Assembly (NCBI RefSeq): GCF_023520795.1
Contig: NZ_CP046605.1
Location: 372,001-436,000, forward strand
Source: Corynebacterium accolens
Lineage (GTDB): Bacteria; Actinomycetota; Actinomycetes; Mycobacteriales; Mycobacteriaceae
DNA length: 64,000 nt
Reading direction: 5' to 3'
Each line of letters starts with the position of its first letter. The stretch's first letter is position 1. Under the pieces are notes generated by a model. The model did not search any database. It saw only the letters and a program-made list of their open reading frames with translations, and had not been told where the DNA came from. Of the stretch, positions 44,226 through 54,174 are shown piece after piece. A program made the position numbers and the translations under genes.

Positions 44226-47200
44226 GTGTTTGACGTAAATCTCTTCGACGAGCTCCGCATCGGTCTGGCCACTGCTGACGATATCCGTCGCTGGTCTAAG
44301 GGCGAGGTTAAAAAGCCCGAGACCATTAACTACCGCACGCTGAAGCCGGAAAAGGACGGCCTGTTCTGCGAGCGCATTTTCGGACCTACCCGTGACTGGG
44401 AGTGTGCTTGTGGTAAGTACAAGCGCGTCCGCTACAAGGGCATCATCTGTGAGCGTTGCGGCGTTGAGGTCACCAAGTCCAAGGTGCGTCGTGAGCGCAT
44501 GGGCCACATCGAGCTGGCCGCTCCGGTAACCCACATCTGGTACTTCAAGGGCGTTCCTTCCCGCTTGGGCTACCTGCTGGACCTGGCACCGAAGGACCTT
44601 GAGCGCATCATCTACTTCGCTGCCAACATCATCACCTCCGTTGATGAAGAGGCTCGCCACAACGATCAGTCCACTCTGGAAGCAGAAATGCTCCTGGAGA
44701 AGAAGGACGTTGAGGACGAGACCGAGTCCGAGATCGCAGAGCGCGCTTCCAAGCTCGAGTCCGACTTGGCGGAGCTGGAGGCAGCCGGAGCGCGTGCCGA
44801 TGCCCGCAAGAAGGTACAAAACGCTGCTGATAAGGAAATGCAGCACATCCGCGAGCGCGGCGAGCGGGAAGTCGCACGCCTGGATGAAATCTGGAACACC
44901 TTCTTGAAGCTTGCTCCGAAGCAGATGGTCATCGATGAGACCATCTACGAAGAGCTGGTTGACCGCTACGAGGATTACTTCACCGGCGGCATGGGTGCAG
45001 AAGCCATCCAGACCTTGGTCCGCAATTTCGACCTCGAGGCAGAGGCTGAGGAGCTGCGCGAGATCATCAACAACGGCAAGGGCCAGAAGAAGATGCGCGC
45101 GCTTAAGCGCCTCAAGGTCGTTGCCGCATTCCTTAACTCCGGCAACGACCCGGCAGGCATGGTGCTGGACGCTATTCCGGTTATTCCGCCTGAGTTGCGC
45201 CCGATGGTGCAGCTCGACGGTGGCCGCTTCGCCACCTCGGACCTGAATGACCTGTACCGCCGCGTTATCAACCGCAATAACCGCCTGAAGCGCATGATCG
45301 ACTTGGGCGCACCAGAGATCATCGTGAATAACGAGAAGCGCATGCTGCAGGAGTCTGTGGACGCGCTCTTCGATAACGGCCGCCGTGGCCGTCCGGTTAC
45401 CGGCCCGGGCAACCGCCCGTTGAAGTCCCTGTCTGACTTGCTCAAGGGCAAGCAGGGCCGTTTCCGCCAGAACCTGCTGGGTAAGCGCGTGGACTACTCC
45501 GGTCGTTCCGTTATTATCGTCGGCCCGCAGCTGAAGCTGCACGAGTGTGGTCTGCCGAAGCTGATGGCACTCGAGCTGTTCAAGCCTTTCGTCATGAAGC
45601 GCTTGGTCGAAAACGACTACGCCCAGAACATCAAGTCTGCTAAGCGCATGGTGGAGCGCCAGCGCCCAGAGGTGTGGGACGTGCTGGAGCAGGCCATTTC
45701 TGAGCACCCAGTGATGCTCAACCGTGCGCCTACGCTGCACCGCCTGGGTATCCAGGCCTTCGAGCCGAAGCTGGTTGAGGGTAAGGCTATTCAGCTGCAC
45801 CCGCTGGCTTGTGAGGCGTTCAACGCCGACTTCGACGGTGACCAGATGGCAGTTCACCTGCCGCTATCCGCCGAGGCACAGGCAGAGGCTCGCGTGCTGA
45901 TGCTGGCTTCCAACAACATCCTGTCCCCGGCATCCGGTAAGCCACTGGCTATGCCGCGTCTGGACATGGTGACCGGCCTGTACTACCTCACCATGGACAA
46001 GGCAGAGGACGAGATTGGTGGCAACGGTCGTTACCGCGAGGCTGGCGAGGACTACCCGGCAACGGGCGTGTACTCCTCCTACGCCGAGGCCCTCATGGCC
46101 TACGACCGCGGCACGGTTGGCCTGCAGGCACCGATCAAGGTCCGCATCGATCACCTGCGCCCGCCAGAGGACATCGAGGCAGAGCTCTTCCCTGATGGCT
46201 GGTCCAAGGGCCAGGCATGGTTGGGCTACACCACCATCGGCCGCATCATGTTCAACGAGCTGCTGCCGTGGAACTACCCGTACCTTGAGGGCATCATGGT
46301 CCGTAAGGGCGGCGGCACCGACGGCAAGGTGCTCATTGGTGACGTGGTCAATGACTTGGCCACCAAGTACCCAATGATCACCGTGGCCCAGGTTCTGGAC
46401 AACATGAAGGACGCTGGCTTCTACTGGGCAACCCGTTCCGGTGTGACCATTACGATGTCTGACGTGCTGGTGCTGCCGAATAAGACCGAGATCCTCGAGT
46501 CTTATGAGAAGGAAGCAGAGCGCATTGAGCGTAAGTACTGGGAGCAGGGTGCACTCACGGAGCGCGAGCGTTATGACCGCCTGGTAGAGCTGTGGAAGGA
46601 CGCTACCGATACCGTCGGTGAGGCCGTTGAGAGCATCTACCCGGATTACAACCCAATTCCAATGATTGTGAAGTCGGGTGCTGCCGGTAACATGCGTCAG
46701 ATCTGGACGCTGGCCGGTATGAAGGGCATGGTTGTGAACTCGCACGGTGATTACATCACCCGTCCGATTAAGACCTCCTTCCGCGAAGGCCTGTCCGTGC
46801 TGGAGTACTTCAACAACTCCCACGGTTCCCGTAAGGGTCTGGCCGATACCGCGCTGCGTACCGCTGACTCTGGCTATCTCACCCGTCGTCTGGTGGACGT
46901 TGCTCAGGATGTCATCGTCCGCGAAGAGGACTGTGGCACCCGCCAGGGCGTGCGCGTTCCTATCGGCGAGGTCTCCGGCGACAAGGTCGTCCTCTCCGAG
47001 CTGTGGGAGACCTCCGCTTCCGGTCGCGTGCTTGCTACGGACGTCAAGGACGAGAACGGCGAGGTCGTTGCAGAGGCCGGTGCAGACCTGACCGAGGAGC
47101 TCACGCAGAAGCTTCTCGATGCCAAGGTCACCGACGTCAAGGTCCGCTCCGTGCTGACCTGCCAGACCCCGGCCGGTGTCTGTGCGAAGTGCTACGGCAA

Positions 47201-48221
47201 GTCCATGGCGTCCGGCCAATTGGTCGACATCGGCGAGGCCGTCGGCATCGTGGCTGCACAGTCCATTGGTGAGCCTGGTACCCAGCTGACCATGCGTACC
47301 TTCCACCAGGGTGGTGTCGGTGGCGACATTACCGGTGGTCTGCCGCGTGTGCAGGAGCTCTTCGAGGCTCGTAACCCGAAGAACCGCGCACCGATTGCTT
47401 CCGTGGACGGCACCGTGTCCCTGTCCGATGAGGGCAACTTCTGGACCATGACCATCACCCCGGATGACGGTTCTGATGACGTGGTTTACGAGAAGCTCTC
47501 CAAGCGCCAGGGCCTGGCCCAGGTGCGTCGCCCGATGGAGTCCAACCCGGATGCGATGATCGAGCGTTCCTTGAAGGACGGCGACCACGTTGAGACCGGT
47601 GACCGCTTGATGCGTGGTGCGGCTGACCCGCACGACGTGCTCGAGGTTCTGGGTCGTCGCGGTGTGGAGCAGCACCTCATCAACGAGGTGCAGGCCGTGT
47701 ACCGCACCCAGGGTGTGGCCATCCACGACAAGCACATCGAGATCATCATCCGCCAGATGCTGCGCCGCGGTACCGTCATCGACGCCGGTACCACGGAGCT
47801 GCTGCCGGGCAACCTGATCGACCTTTCTGAGGCCAAGCAGATGAACGCTGCACAGGTTGCAGAAGGCGGCGAGCCGGCGCAGCTGCGCTCGGAGATCATG
47901 GGTATTACCAAGGCCTCCTTGGCTACCGAGTCTTGGCTGTCCGCTGCTTCGTTCCAGGAGACCACGCGTGTGCTTACCGATGCCGCTATTAACAAGCGCT
48001 CCGATAAGCTCATCGGCCTCAAGGAAAACGTCATCATCGGTAAGCTGATCCCGGCCGGTACCGGTATCTCCCGTTACCGCAATATCTCCGTCAAGCCGAC
48101 CGAGGCTGCGCGCAACGCCGCTTACTCGATTCCGACTTACGGCGATTCCATCTACGGTGATGACGGCTTCGGTGAATTCACCGGCGCTTCCGTTCCGCTG
48201 GATGAGGACTTCACCTTCTAA
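44226..48221 (+). CDS. rpoC: RNA polymerase beta' subunit
   Basis: 1331 residues from GTG 44226, placed by GAAAGGGAG upstream and the family start [20 protein letters not shown]; the in-frame ATG at 44199 adds nine unlikely residues. Zinc ribbon [20 protein letters not shown], the insert of actinobacterial beta' (residues about 140-230, acidic coiled coil), the catalytic [20 protein letters not shown] with three Mg-binding Asp, and the second zinc site [20 protein letters not shown]. Closed by a strong terminator. Confidence 0.98.
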   Translation: MFDVNLFDELRIGLATADDIRRWSKGEVKKPETINYRTLKPEKDGLFCERIFGPTRDWECACGKYKRVRYKGIICERCGVEVTKSKVRRERMGHIELAAPVTHIWYFKGVPSRLGYLLDLAPKDLERIIYFAANIITSVDEEARHNDQSTLEAEMLLEKKDVEDETESEIAERASKLESDLAELEAAGARADARKKVQNAADKEMQHIRERGEREVARLDEIWNTFLKLAPKQMVIDETIYEELVDRYEDYFTGGMGAEAIQTLVRNFDLEAEAEELREIINNGKGQKKMRALKRLKVVAAFLNSGNDPAGMVLDAIPVIPPELRPMVQLDGGRFATSDLNDLYRRVINRNNRLKRMIDLGAPEIIVNNEKRMLQESVDALFDNGRRGRPVTGPGNRPLKSLSDLLKGKQGRFRQNLLGKRVDYSGRSVIIVGPQLKLHECGLPKLMALELFKPFVMKRLVENDYAQNIKSAKRMVERQRPEVWDVLEQAISEHPVMLNRAPTLHRLGIQAFEPKLVEGKAIQLHPLACEAFNADFDGDQMAVHLPLSAEAQAEARVLMLASNNILSPASGKPLAMPRLDMVTGLYYLTMDKAEDEIGGNGRYREAGEDYPATGVYSSYAEALMAYDRGTVGLQAPIKVRIDHLRPPEDIEAELFPDGWSKGQAWLGYTTIGRIMFNELLPWNYPYLEGIMVRKGGGTDGKVLIGDVVNDLATKYPMITVAQVLDNMKDAGFYWATRSGVTITMSDVLVLPNKTEILESYEKEAERIERKYWEQGALTERERYDRLVELWKDATDTVGEAVESIYPDYNPIPMIVKSGAAGNMRQIWTLAGMKGMVVNSHGDYITRPIKTSFREGLSVLEYFNNSHGSRKGLADTALRTADSGYLTRRLVDVAQDVIVREEDCGTRQGVRVPIGEVSGDKVVLSELWETSASGRVLATDVKDENGEVVAEAGADLTEELTQKLLDAKVTDVKVRSVLTCQTPAGVCAKCYGKSMASGQLVDIGEAVGIVAAQSIGEPGTQLTMRTFHQGGVGGDITGGLPRVQELFEARNPKNRAPIASVDGTVSLSDEGNFWTMTITPDDGSDDVVYEKLSKRQGLAQVRRPMESNPDAMIERSLKDGDHVETGDRLMRGAADPHDVLEVLGRRGVEQHLINEVQAVYRTQGVAIHDKHIEIIIRQMLRRGTVIDAGTTELLPGNLIDLSEAKQMNAAQVAEGGEPAQLRSEIMGITKASLATESWLSAASFQETTRVLTDAAINKRSDKLIGLKENVIIGKLIPAGTGISRYRNISVKPTEAARNAAYSIPTYGDSIYGDDGFGEFTGASVPLDEDFTF

Positions 48222-48274
48222 GTCCTAGGCGCTCGTGCCCCCTCGGCCGTGCCCCCTCGGCACCGCGTCCAGTC

Positions 48275-48316
48275 AGAGCCCCCGCTTCCGTGCACACGGT
48301 AAGCGGGGGCTCTTTC
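48275..48316 (+). terminator. Intrinsic terminator after rpoBC
   Basis: AGAGCCCCCGCTT pairs with AAGCGGGGGCTCT, followed by TTC. Confidence 0.85.
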
Positions 48317-48398
48317 AGGATATTTCTCTATTAACGCAGATGGCCTATAAATATTTTGATTTTCAAATATGGGCTTTAAATTGGGATACAATTTAACG

Positions 48399-49193
48399 TC
48401 ACTTTGAACGAGGATCGTTTTTCAGAATTTCTGGAAGGGGATCGCTCGCCGAAAAATATTGAAGAACGTTAGGATCCAAGCAATTAAGTAATTCAAAAAT
48501 TTCCTTCCGGTAGATGCTGCAATCGATATCGATCAGTGACTCTTGGTGGCTAATTCTATTTCTAAGCAAAACGGCGTGATGCATGATAAAACTAGCTCGA
48601 TCAGGGGAAATACTCTTAGGGCCCGATGACAGCGCCCGGCTAGTTATCTCTTTGTACACGGACTTGAGATTCGTATAGGTGGTCTCGTTAGGGTAATACT
48701 TGCGGGTGCCATCGGGGCGAATTGTCGGTTCTCGGTAGAAGAAAGCTTCCTTCCATTGAGTTAAGGTGACTTGGGCAATAATGTCATCGCGGTTAATGGG
48801 TTGACCTTTTCGCGGATGAGTTCCTTCGATGAGCCCGGTTCCGTTGTCGCGAATCCCTTTAGCATTCCTGGCTTTTCCTAGGGCTCTGTTTGCAATTTGT
48901 TGGCTGACTTTGGAGAGCGGGAAGGATACATTGCAAGTGGGATGTTCAATCCAATTTTTATTGCTTTGAGGCTCCTGCTCATCGCTCCATTCATCGATCG
49001 CTTTGCAAATCTTGTTTCTGAGGACAATCTCAAAAACGGATAATAAGTTCCAAAGCGCCGCAGATAGTTGAAGGTCCCACCTATAAAGCGTGAGGGCTCG
49101 ACCAGCATGATTTCCCATTTGGGTTAAATATTTTTCAGTGCGCTGTTCTCCCAACGTCTGTAGTACATGCTGTTCATGTCTGGATCCGTGCAT
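48399..49193 (-). CDS. Abi-family HEPN protein (Abi_2/AbiD-AbiF-like)
   Basis: 264 residues. The N-terminal half has LTLYRWDLQLSAALWNLLSV and FEIVLRNKICKAIDEW, a pattern of Abi-like proteins. The C-terminal half carries HHAVLLRNRISHQESLIDID, an R-x4-H HEPN ribonuclease motif (RNRISH). Abi proteins of this kind cause abortive infection or growth arrest by RNA cleavage. No protein antitoxin is adjacent; instead a structured RNA is predicted directly upstream on the same strand. The gene lies between rpoC and the thiamine transporter, in AT-rich DNA, pointing to acquisition. Family placement is by motif reading, without a search. Confidence 0.7.
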   Translation of the reverse strand: MHGSRHEQHVLQTLGEQRTEKYLTQMGNHAGRALTLYRWDLQLSAALWNLLSVFEIVLRNKICKAIDEWSDEQEPQSNKNWIEHPTCNVSFPLSKVSQQIANRALGKARNAKGIRDNGTGLIEGTHPRKGQPINRDDIIAQVTLTQWKEAFFYREPTIRPDGTRKYYPNETTYTNLKSVYKEITSRALSSGPKSISPDRASFIMHHAVLLRNRISHQESLIDIDCSIYRKEIFELLNCLDPNVLQYFSASDPLPEILKNDPRSK

Positions 49194-49267
49194 TGCTTCG
49201 TCTTCCTCGGCATCGCGGATTAGGTGATCTTGTCATAGTGTGCTTTTTGGTCTATTCTCGGAATGGA

Positions 49268-49382
49268 GAGAGTGATATAGCCACCTAGGATCTTAATTCA
49301 CTCCAGTAGGAAGGGCCACGTTCGAACACCGGTTACAAACCGAAGCATCGGACGGGGCCCTTTCGTTTTGAGAGCGTCTGAT
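49268..49382 (-). ncRNA. Structured RNA upstream of the Abi-family gene
   Basis: On the minus strand AAGGGCC (49356-49362) pairs with GGCCCTT (49311-49317), enclosing CGGTT-TGT-AACCG and a CCGATGCTTCGG alternative. A second stem TCACTC/GAGTGA lies at 49270-49303. A promoter directly upstream (49389-49418) supports separate transcription. A conserved RNA (abiF motif) has been reported upstream of abiF-type genes, and related RNAs act as antitoxins. Whether this is a member must be tested with a covariance model. Confidence 0.5.
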
Positions 49383-49388
49383 GGATTG

Positions 49389-49435
49389 TGTATAGGTTTC
49401 CCGTTACTGGGAGCCCAATTCGGCCGCCGAATTGG
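49389..49435 (-). promoter_or_regulatory. Promoter of the ncRNA/Abi unit with adjacent palindrome
   Basis: Minus strand TTGGGC (49413-49418), 18 bp, TATACA (49389-49394). Immediately upstream and touching the -35 is the perfect 9-bp inverted repeat CAATTCGGC-C-GCCGAATTG (49417-49435), a possible operator. Confidence 0.5.
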
Positions 49436-49506
49436 TTGTGAGGACCCGTATGCGTGCCTGCTAGTATGAGTAAAGCCTGTGGCCCAGATTAGTAAAAATG
49501 TGGGCC

Positions 49507-49535
49507 TTGGACTACTTGATTTAAACCATTACACG
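49507..49535 (+). promoter_or_regulatory. Promoter of the TPP-riboswitch/ykoEDC operon
   Basis: TTGGAC (49507-49512), 17 bp, TACACG (49530-49535). It follows a GGCCCA/TGGGCC stem (49481-49506). Confidence 0.5.
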
Positions 49536-49549
49536 GGAGCTTTAAGAAT

Positions 49550-49665
49550 CTGTGGGTCCGTGGGGCGCACAGGCCGCACCGGCGCAGAAATGAAGGCTGA
49601 GATACTGCGATATGACGCGGTGAACCGTTGAACCTGATCCGGGTAATTCCGGCGAGAGGGAGGAA
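49550..49665 (+). ncRNA. TPP (thiamine pyrophosphate) riboswitch
   Basis: The THI-box core is evident: GGCTGAGATACTGCG, then TTGAACCTGATCCGGGTAAT and TCCGGCGAGAGGGAGGA. The 3' part contains the AGGGAGG that is also the Shine-Dalgarno of ykoE, 6 nt before ATG 49669, so ligand binding would act on translation initiation. Confidence 0.92.
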
Positions 49666-49668
49666 ATA

Positions 49669-50283
49669 ATGACTACTAATGCAGCTGCGTCCGCAGCGCC
49701 AAAGCGCAACCTGAACTGGCGCGTGGTGGATATTGTGGTGGCATCCGTCTTGGGTGTTGCCTGTGGCTTCGTATTCTTGGGCTGGAATGCCGTGGGCTAT
49801 GCCTGGTATGAGGCCATGGATGCGCTCACGCCGGGGCTTGGTGGCTTGGCCACCGGTATCTGGCTACTGGGCGGCATCCTGGGTGGATTGGTCATCCGCA
49901 AGCCGGGTGCGGCAGTCTACGTGGAGGTCCTTGCCGCGACGGTGTCGGCCGTCTTGGGCTCGCAGTGGGGTATTAGCACCCTGTACTCGGGCCTGGCACA
50001 GGGTATTGGCGTGGAGATCATCTTTGCCATCTTCATGTACCGGCAGTTCAACCTTGGGGTGACCATCCTGGCCGGTATGGCAGCAGGCTGGGGCGCTTTC
50101 GTCCTGGAGCTGTTTACCTCCGGTAACCTCGCGAAGTCCTTCGAGTTCAATATGATTTACTTGGTCACCCTGACCATTTCCGGTGCTATCTTGGCGGGCG
50201 CCCTGGGCTTCTACCTGGTGAAGGCATTGGCAAAGACCGGTGCCCTTGACCGCTTTGCAGTAGGCCGCGAACAGCGCGCTTAG
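49669..50283 (+). CDS. ykoE: ECF transporter S component YkoE (thiamine precursor)
   Basis: 204 residues with five to six hydrophobic helices: VVDIVVASVLGVACGFVFLG at the start, GLATGIWLLGGILGGLVIRK, EVLAATVSAVLGSQWGISTL and LTISGAILAGALGFYLVKAL. It matches YkoE-type substrate-binding proteins for hydroxymethylpyrimidine or thiamine. The TPP riboswitch directly upstream and the ATPase and T component downstream support this. Confidence 0.9.
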   Translation: MTTNAAASAAPKRNLNWRVVDIVVASVLGVACGFVFLGWNAVGYAWYEAMDALTPGLGGLATGIWLLGGILGGLVIRKPGAAVYVEVLAATVSAVLGSQWGISTLYSGLAQGIGVEIIFAIFMYRQFNLGVTILAGMAAGWGAFVLELFTSGNLAKSFEFNMIYLVTLTISGAILAGALGFYLVKALAKTGALDRFAVGREQRA

Positions 50284-50296
50284 GGTCTAGATTGCC

Positions 50297-51724
50297 GTGA
50301 CTGATTTTTCACGCTTAGCAGGAAATGCCACAAAAATCGCGGCCCGCGGTTACGGGTGGACCCACGCTGGGCGTTCGCAACCGGCGCTGCAGGACATAGA
50401 CCTTGTCATCGAACCCGGTGAGAAGGTCTTGCTGTGCGGGGATTCCGGCTCCGGAAAGTCCACGCTTTTGGCGGCGATCGCCGGCGTCTTGGGCTCTGAC
50501 GAAGAAGGCACGCGCACCGGCGAGATCACCTTGGAGGATTCGGCGGGCACGGTCGAAGAACCGGGCCGGACCATTCCGGTGGGTTTGGTCCTGCAGGATC
50601 CGGATTCGCAAGTTATCTCCGCGCGCGTGGGCGATGATATCGCCTTTGGCTGCGAGAACCTGGCATATCCGCGCGAGGAGATCTGGCGCAGGGTGCGCCA
50701 AGCCCAAGAGTTGGTAGGCCCATATGTGGACCTGGATTTTCCCACCGAGCACCTCTCCGGCGGGCAGAAGCAACGCCTGGCACTGGCCGGGGTCATCGCC
50801 ATGGGCGCGGGCGTGGTTCTATTGGACGAGCCCACCGCCAACCTGGATCCGGAAGGGGCGGGGGATGTGGTGCGGGCCGTCGGCAAGCTGGTAGAGCACA
50901 CGGGTGCCACCTTGGTGGTAGTCGAGCATCAACATGCGGCGTGGGAAGGCGTGTTGGACCGCGCGGTAGAGCTGAAGGATGGGCGCATTATTTCTGATGG
51001 CCCCTTTGCTGACGCCGCCCGCAAGCGCCAGGTCACCGGCCTCCCGCAGGCGCGGTCGCTGGCAAGCGATGCCCTCGATGAGTCCAACGCCGCGTTGTGG
51101 AGCAAGGATTTGGTAACCCGCTATGGTCCGCCGCGGTCCATCTCCCTGCCAGCGGGGGGCTCGACCGTTATTACCGGCCGCAATGGCGTGGGAAAATCGA
51201 CGTGGCTGATGACTATGGCGGGGCTACTTCCGGCCGAATCCGGGGAAATCGGGGTCGCTGACTTCATCCGCCGCGGCGTCAAGGGCCCGCCTTCCCGGTG
51301 GAAATCCCGCGAATTGGCTGACCGCATTGGTTTCGTCTTCCAAAATCCGGAACACCAATTTGTCGCCCGCAGCGTGGAAGAGGAATTGCGGGTCGCGCCC
51401 AAGGTCATGCGCGTCGATCCCCCAGAAAAGCGCATCGCGCAGCTGGTGGAATCGCTGCGCTTGGGGCACTTGCTCAAGGCCAATCCGTTTACGCTATCCG
51501 GTGGCGAAAAACGCCGCCTTTCGGTCGCAACGGCCCTGGTGACCGCGCCGGAGGTGCTGCTTTTGGACGAGCCGACCTTTGGCCAGGATCCCGGCACCTT
51601 CGTGGAATTGGTGGGGCTCTTGCGCCAATTGGCCGATGACGGCATCACCATTGCCTCCATTACCCATGACCCGCTGTTTATAGAGGCCTTGGGTGACCAC
51701 CAGGTGGAGGTGCGCGGTGCCTAA
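50297..51724 (+). CDS. ykoD: ECF transporter fused ATPase YkoD
   Basis: 475 residues from GTG 50297. Two ABC ATPase domains: CGDSGSGKSTLLAAIAGVLG, LSGGQKQRLALAGVIAMGAG and VVLLDEPTANLDPEGAGDV in the first; TGRNGVGKSTWLMTMAGLLP, LSGGEKRRLSVATALVTAPE and VLLLDEPTFGQDPGTFVEL in the second. The fusion replaces the usual EcfA/EcfA' pair. It overlaps the T-component gene by 8 nt. Confidence 0.92.
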   Translation: MTDFSRLAGNATKIAARGYGWTHAGRSQPALQDIDLVIEPGEKVLLCGDSGSGKSTLLAAIAGVLGSDEEGTRTGEITLEDSAGTVEEPGRTIPVGLVLQDPDSQVISARVGDDIAFGCENLAYPREEIWRRVRQAQELVGPYVDLDFPTEHLSGGQKQRLALAGVIAMGAGVVLLDEPTANLDPEGAGDVVRAVGKLVEHTGATLVVVEHQHAAWEGVLDRAVELKDGRIISDGPFADAARKRQVTGLPQARSLASDALDESNAALWSKDLVTRYGPPRSISLPAGGSTVITGRNGVGKSTWLMTMAGLLPAESGEIGVADFIRRGVKGPPSRWKSRELADRIGFVFQNPEHQFVARSVEEELRVAPKVMRVDPPEKRIAQLVESLRLGHLLKANPFTLSGGEKRRLSVATALVTAPEVLLLDEPTFGQDPGTFVELVGLLRQLADDGITIASITHDPLFIEALGDHQVEVRGA

Positions 51725-52487
51725 TCTCTTGCGCAACGTCAACCCGCTAACCCGCATCTTCCTGATGTTCGTCTGGGTTACGCCGCTGCTCGCCTCCATC
51801 GACTGGGTATCGGCGGCGCTATCGCTGAGCCTGACGCTCATCCTGGCGCCGCTGTGCGGTGTGTCCTGGGTGCGGTTGTGGAAGGCCGGCTGGTTCTTAT
51901 TCCTCATCGCCCCGCTATCGGGCATTTCCATGCTGCTGTATGGCGCGCCCGGGGGAGAGGAGTACTTCAGCTGGTGGCTGATTACGGTGACGGAAAATTC
52001 GCTCACCCTGGCCATCGCGATCACGCTGCGTGTGCTCGCGGTCGCCCTACCGACGGTGGTGCTCGCGCGCGATATCGATCCCACCGAGCTTGGCGATGCC
52101 CTCTCGCAGATCCTCCGCCTTCCCTCCCGCTTCGTCATTGGTGCTGTGGCCGGCGTGCGCATGATGACGCTGCTGAAATCCGATTGGCAATCGCTCGGCA
52201 TGGCGCGCAGGGCCCGCGGGCTTACGGATGAAGGTCGATTCAAGCACTTGCTTACGATGTCCTTTGGCCTATTGGTCATTGCCCTGCGCCGCGGCGGCAA
52301 GCTTGCGACGGCGATGGAAGCGCGCGGATTTGGGCGCACCCCACCCGGAGGAGGGGAGCGGACCTGGGCCCGAGAATCCAGGTTGCACGCCCGCGATGGG
52401 TGGGTGATGGCCTGCGGCCTCGCCCTTGCTTGTGTACCGGTGGTAACTTCGGTACTTACTGGGGCCTGGAGATTCTTTGGCCTTTAA
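51717..52487 (+). CDS. ykoC: ECF transporter T component YkoC
   Basis: 256 residues from GTG 51717 inside the end of ykoD, which implies translational coupling. Helices at IFLMFVWVTPLLASIDW, LSLTLILAPLCGVSWV, LFLIAPLSGISMLLYG and SLTLAIAITLRVLAVALPTV. The ATPase-coupling motif SLGMARRARGL and a second EARGFGRTP (A-R-x) are those of EcfT. It completes the YkoEDC importer. Confidence 0.9.
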   Translation: MPNLLRNVNPLTRIFLMFVWVTPLLASIDWVSAALSLSLTLILAPLCGVSWVRLWKAGWFLFLIAPLSGISMLLYGAPGGEEYFSWWLITVTENSLTLAIAITLRVLAVALPTVVLARDIDPTELGDALSQILRLPSRFVIGAVAGVRMMTLLKSDWQSLGMARRARGLTDEGRFKHLLTMSFGLLVIALRRGGKLATAMEARGFGRTPPGGGERTWARESRLHARDGWVMACGLALACVPVVTSVLTGAWRFFGL

Positions 52488-52513
52488 TCCGCGAAAGCAG
52501 TGATTCAAGCACT

Positions 52514-53065
52514 ATGGACATTGATGCCGAACAAGAGCGCCTCTTGGAGGACATCGTTAAGCTAGCAGCCTCGCGAAAGCGTGCGTTTAAACCCATCACG
52601 GTGCTTATCGATGGCCCCTCTGGCTCCGGCAAAACCTGGACCGCCGCCACCTTGGCAGATCGCACCAATTGGCGGGTGGTTCACCTCGATGAATTCTATC
52701 CCGGCTGGCATGGCTTGGAGAAGGGCTCCGAGATGGTGGGCGAGCAAGTCTTGCGCACCATGAATCCCGGCTATTGGCGCTGGGATTGGGAAGCCAATTG
52801 CCCCGGTGACTGGGCCAGCCTCGACGTGCGGGATGATCTCATCGTTGAGGGCGTTGGCTCCGTGACCGCGGACAACATTGCGGCCGCGAAAAAGCGCGGC
52901 GCGGTAGTAACCGTGCGCATCGATGGCCCCCGCGAGCAGCGCTATGAGCGCGCGATTGCGCGCGAGCCGGCCTACGAAAAGTGGTTTGCCACTTGGGAAG
53001 AACAGGAAAAATCCTACTTTTCTGACAAGGCTGCAGAGCCAGACCTGACGTGGGAGTGGGAGTAG
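52514..53065 (+). CDS. P-loop kinase-like protein (uridine kinase family)
   Basis: 183 residues from ATG 52514. Walker A LIDGPSGSGKTWTAATLADR (residues about 27-46), DEFYPGWHGLEKGSEMV, WRWDWEANCPGDWASLDVRD and DLIVEGVGSVTADNI (Walker-B-like) are those of small actinobacterial ATP-binding proteins related to uridine kinase. The substrate is unknown. It starts 26 nt after ykoC on the same strand, so it may be cotranscribed with the thiamine-precursor importer and phosphorylate a thiamine-related or nucleoside substrate (inference). Confidence 0.75.
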   Translation: MDIDAEQERLLEDIVKLAASRKRAFKPITVLIDGPSGSGKTWTAATLADRTNWRVVHLDEFYPGWHGLEKGSEMVGEQVLRTMNPGYWRWDWEANCPGDWASLDVRDDLIVEGVGSVTADNIAAAKKRGAVVTVRIDGPREQRYERAIAREPAYEKWFATWEEQEKSYFSDKAAEPDLTWEWE

Positions 53066-53120
53066 TCCCTCCGCGCCGCCGGCAGGATAGACTACCGGTT
53101 TTGTGTTCATGGCGCTGGCT

Positions 53121-53150
53121 TTGCTAGTCTTAGCGCTAGTTCACTATGTA
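53121..53150 (+). promoter_or_regulatory. Probable promoter of rpsL-rpsG
   Basis: TTGCTA (53121-53126), 18 bp, TATGTA (53145-53150), about 175 bp before rpsL. The leader contains GGAAGCGCC.../GAGCGCC and CTATTTTTG, which could pause or terminate transcription. Confidence 0.4.
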
Positions 53151-53328
53151 CTGCGCGCCCTGTGTGAATATGGCGCGCAAAGAACATGGTGAAAAGTCTG
53201 ATCCTTAACAAGGCGCCCGCCTTGGGAAGAGTTCTGGACATGCGGAAGCGCCCCGGGAAAGAGCGCCTATTTTTGCATGTTTGGTTCCCTTCTTAAGAAG
53301 TGGTGCAATTCGACAGAAAGACTGTTTA

Positions 53329-53700
53329 ATGCCAACTATTCAACAGCTGGTCCGCAAGGGCCGCCAGACCAAGCGCAAAGAGGTCTCTACCGCTGCGCTG
53401 AAGGGTTCCCCGCAGCGTCGTGGCGTGTGCACCCGCGTGTACACCACCACCCCGAAGAAGCCGAACTCCGCTCTTCGTAAGGTTGCTCGTGTGCGCCTTA
53501 CCAGCGGCATCGAGGTTTCGGCCTACATCCCAGGTGAGGGCCACAACCTGCAGGAGCACTCCATGGTCCTCGTTCGCGGCGGCCGTGTGAAGGACCTTCC
53601 AGGTGTTCGTTACAAGATCATCCGTGGCTCCCTGGATGCCCAGGGCGTCAAGGACCGTAAGCAGGCTCGTTCCCGTTACGGCGCAAAGAAGGGACAGTAA
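53329..53700 (+). CDS. rpsL: 30S ribosomal protein S12
   Basis: 123 residues from ATG 53329 (in-frame upstream codons to 53281 are not needed). Starts [20 protein letters not shown]. The decoding-site loops [18 protein letters not shown] and [20 protein letters not shown] carry the unmutated lysines that change in streptomycin-resistant strains (43 and 88 in E. coli numbering). 6 nt before rpsG. Confidence 0.97.
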   Translation: MPTIQQLVRKGRQTKRKEVSTAALKGSPQRRGVCTRVYTTTPKKPNSALRKVARVRLTSGIEVSAYIPGEGHNLQEHSMVLVRGGRVKDLPGVRYKIIRGSLDAQGVKDRKQARSRYGAKKGQ

Positions 53701-53706
53701 TAAACA

Positions 53707-54174
53707 ATGCGTAAGAATGCTGCTCCGAAGCGTCCTGTAGTAAAGGACCCGGTATACAACTCCGAGCAGGTAAGCATGCTCGTCAACAAGATCCTCCAGG
53801 ACGGCAAGAAGTCCACCGCAGAGCGCATCGTCTACGGCGCGCTTGAGGCTTGCCGCGAGAAGACCGGCACTGACCCGGTTGGCACCCTTGAAAAGGCCCT
53901 GGGCAACATCCGCCCGGACCTCGAGGTTCGCTCCCGCCGCGTGGGTGGCGCTACCTACCAGGTGCCGGTTGAGGTCCGTCCGGACCGCGCCAACACCTTG
54001 GCACTGCGCTGGATGGTGACCTTCACCCGTCAGCGTCGCGAGAACTCCATGATCGAGCGTCTCGCCAACGAGATCCTGGATGCCTCCAACGGCCTCGGTG
54101 CTTCCGTGAAGCGCCGTGAGGATACCCACAAGATGGCTGAGGCTAACCGCGCCTTCGCTCACTACCGCTGGTAA
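53707..54174 (+). CDS. rpsG: 30S ribosomal protein S7
   Basis: 155 residues. [20 protein letters not shown] at the start, [20 protein letters not shown] and [20 protein letters not shown], then [13 protein letters not shown] at the end, as in actinobacterial S7. Binds the 3' major domain of 16S rRNA. Forms the str operon with rpsL; fusA follows after a 319-bp gap. Confidence 0.97.
   Translation: MRKNAAPKRPVVKDPVYNSEQVSMLVNKILQDGKKSTAERIVYGALEACREKTGTDPVGTLEKALGNIRPDLEVRSRRVGGATYQVPVEVRPDRANTLALRWMVTFTRQRRENSMIERLANEILDASNGLGASVKRREDTHKMAEANRAFAHYRW

Noticed and set aside
44187-47735. Long minus-strand frames across rpoC
   Set aside because: They are antisense shadows of rpoC with composition typical of reversed codons.
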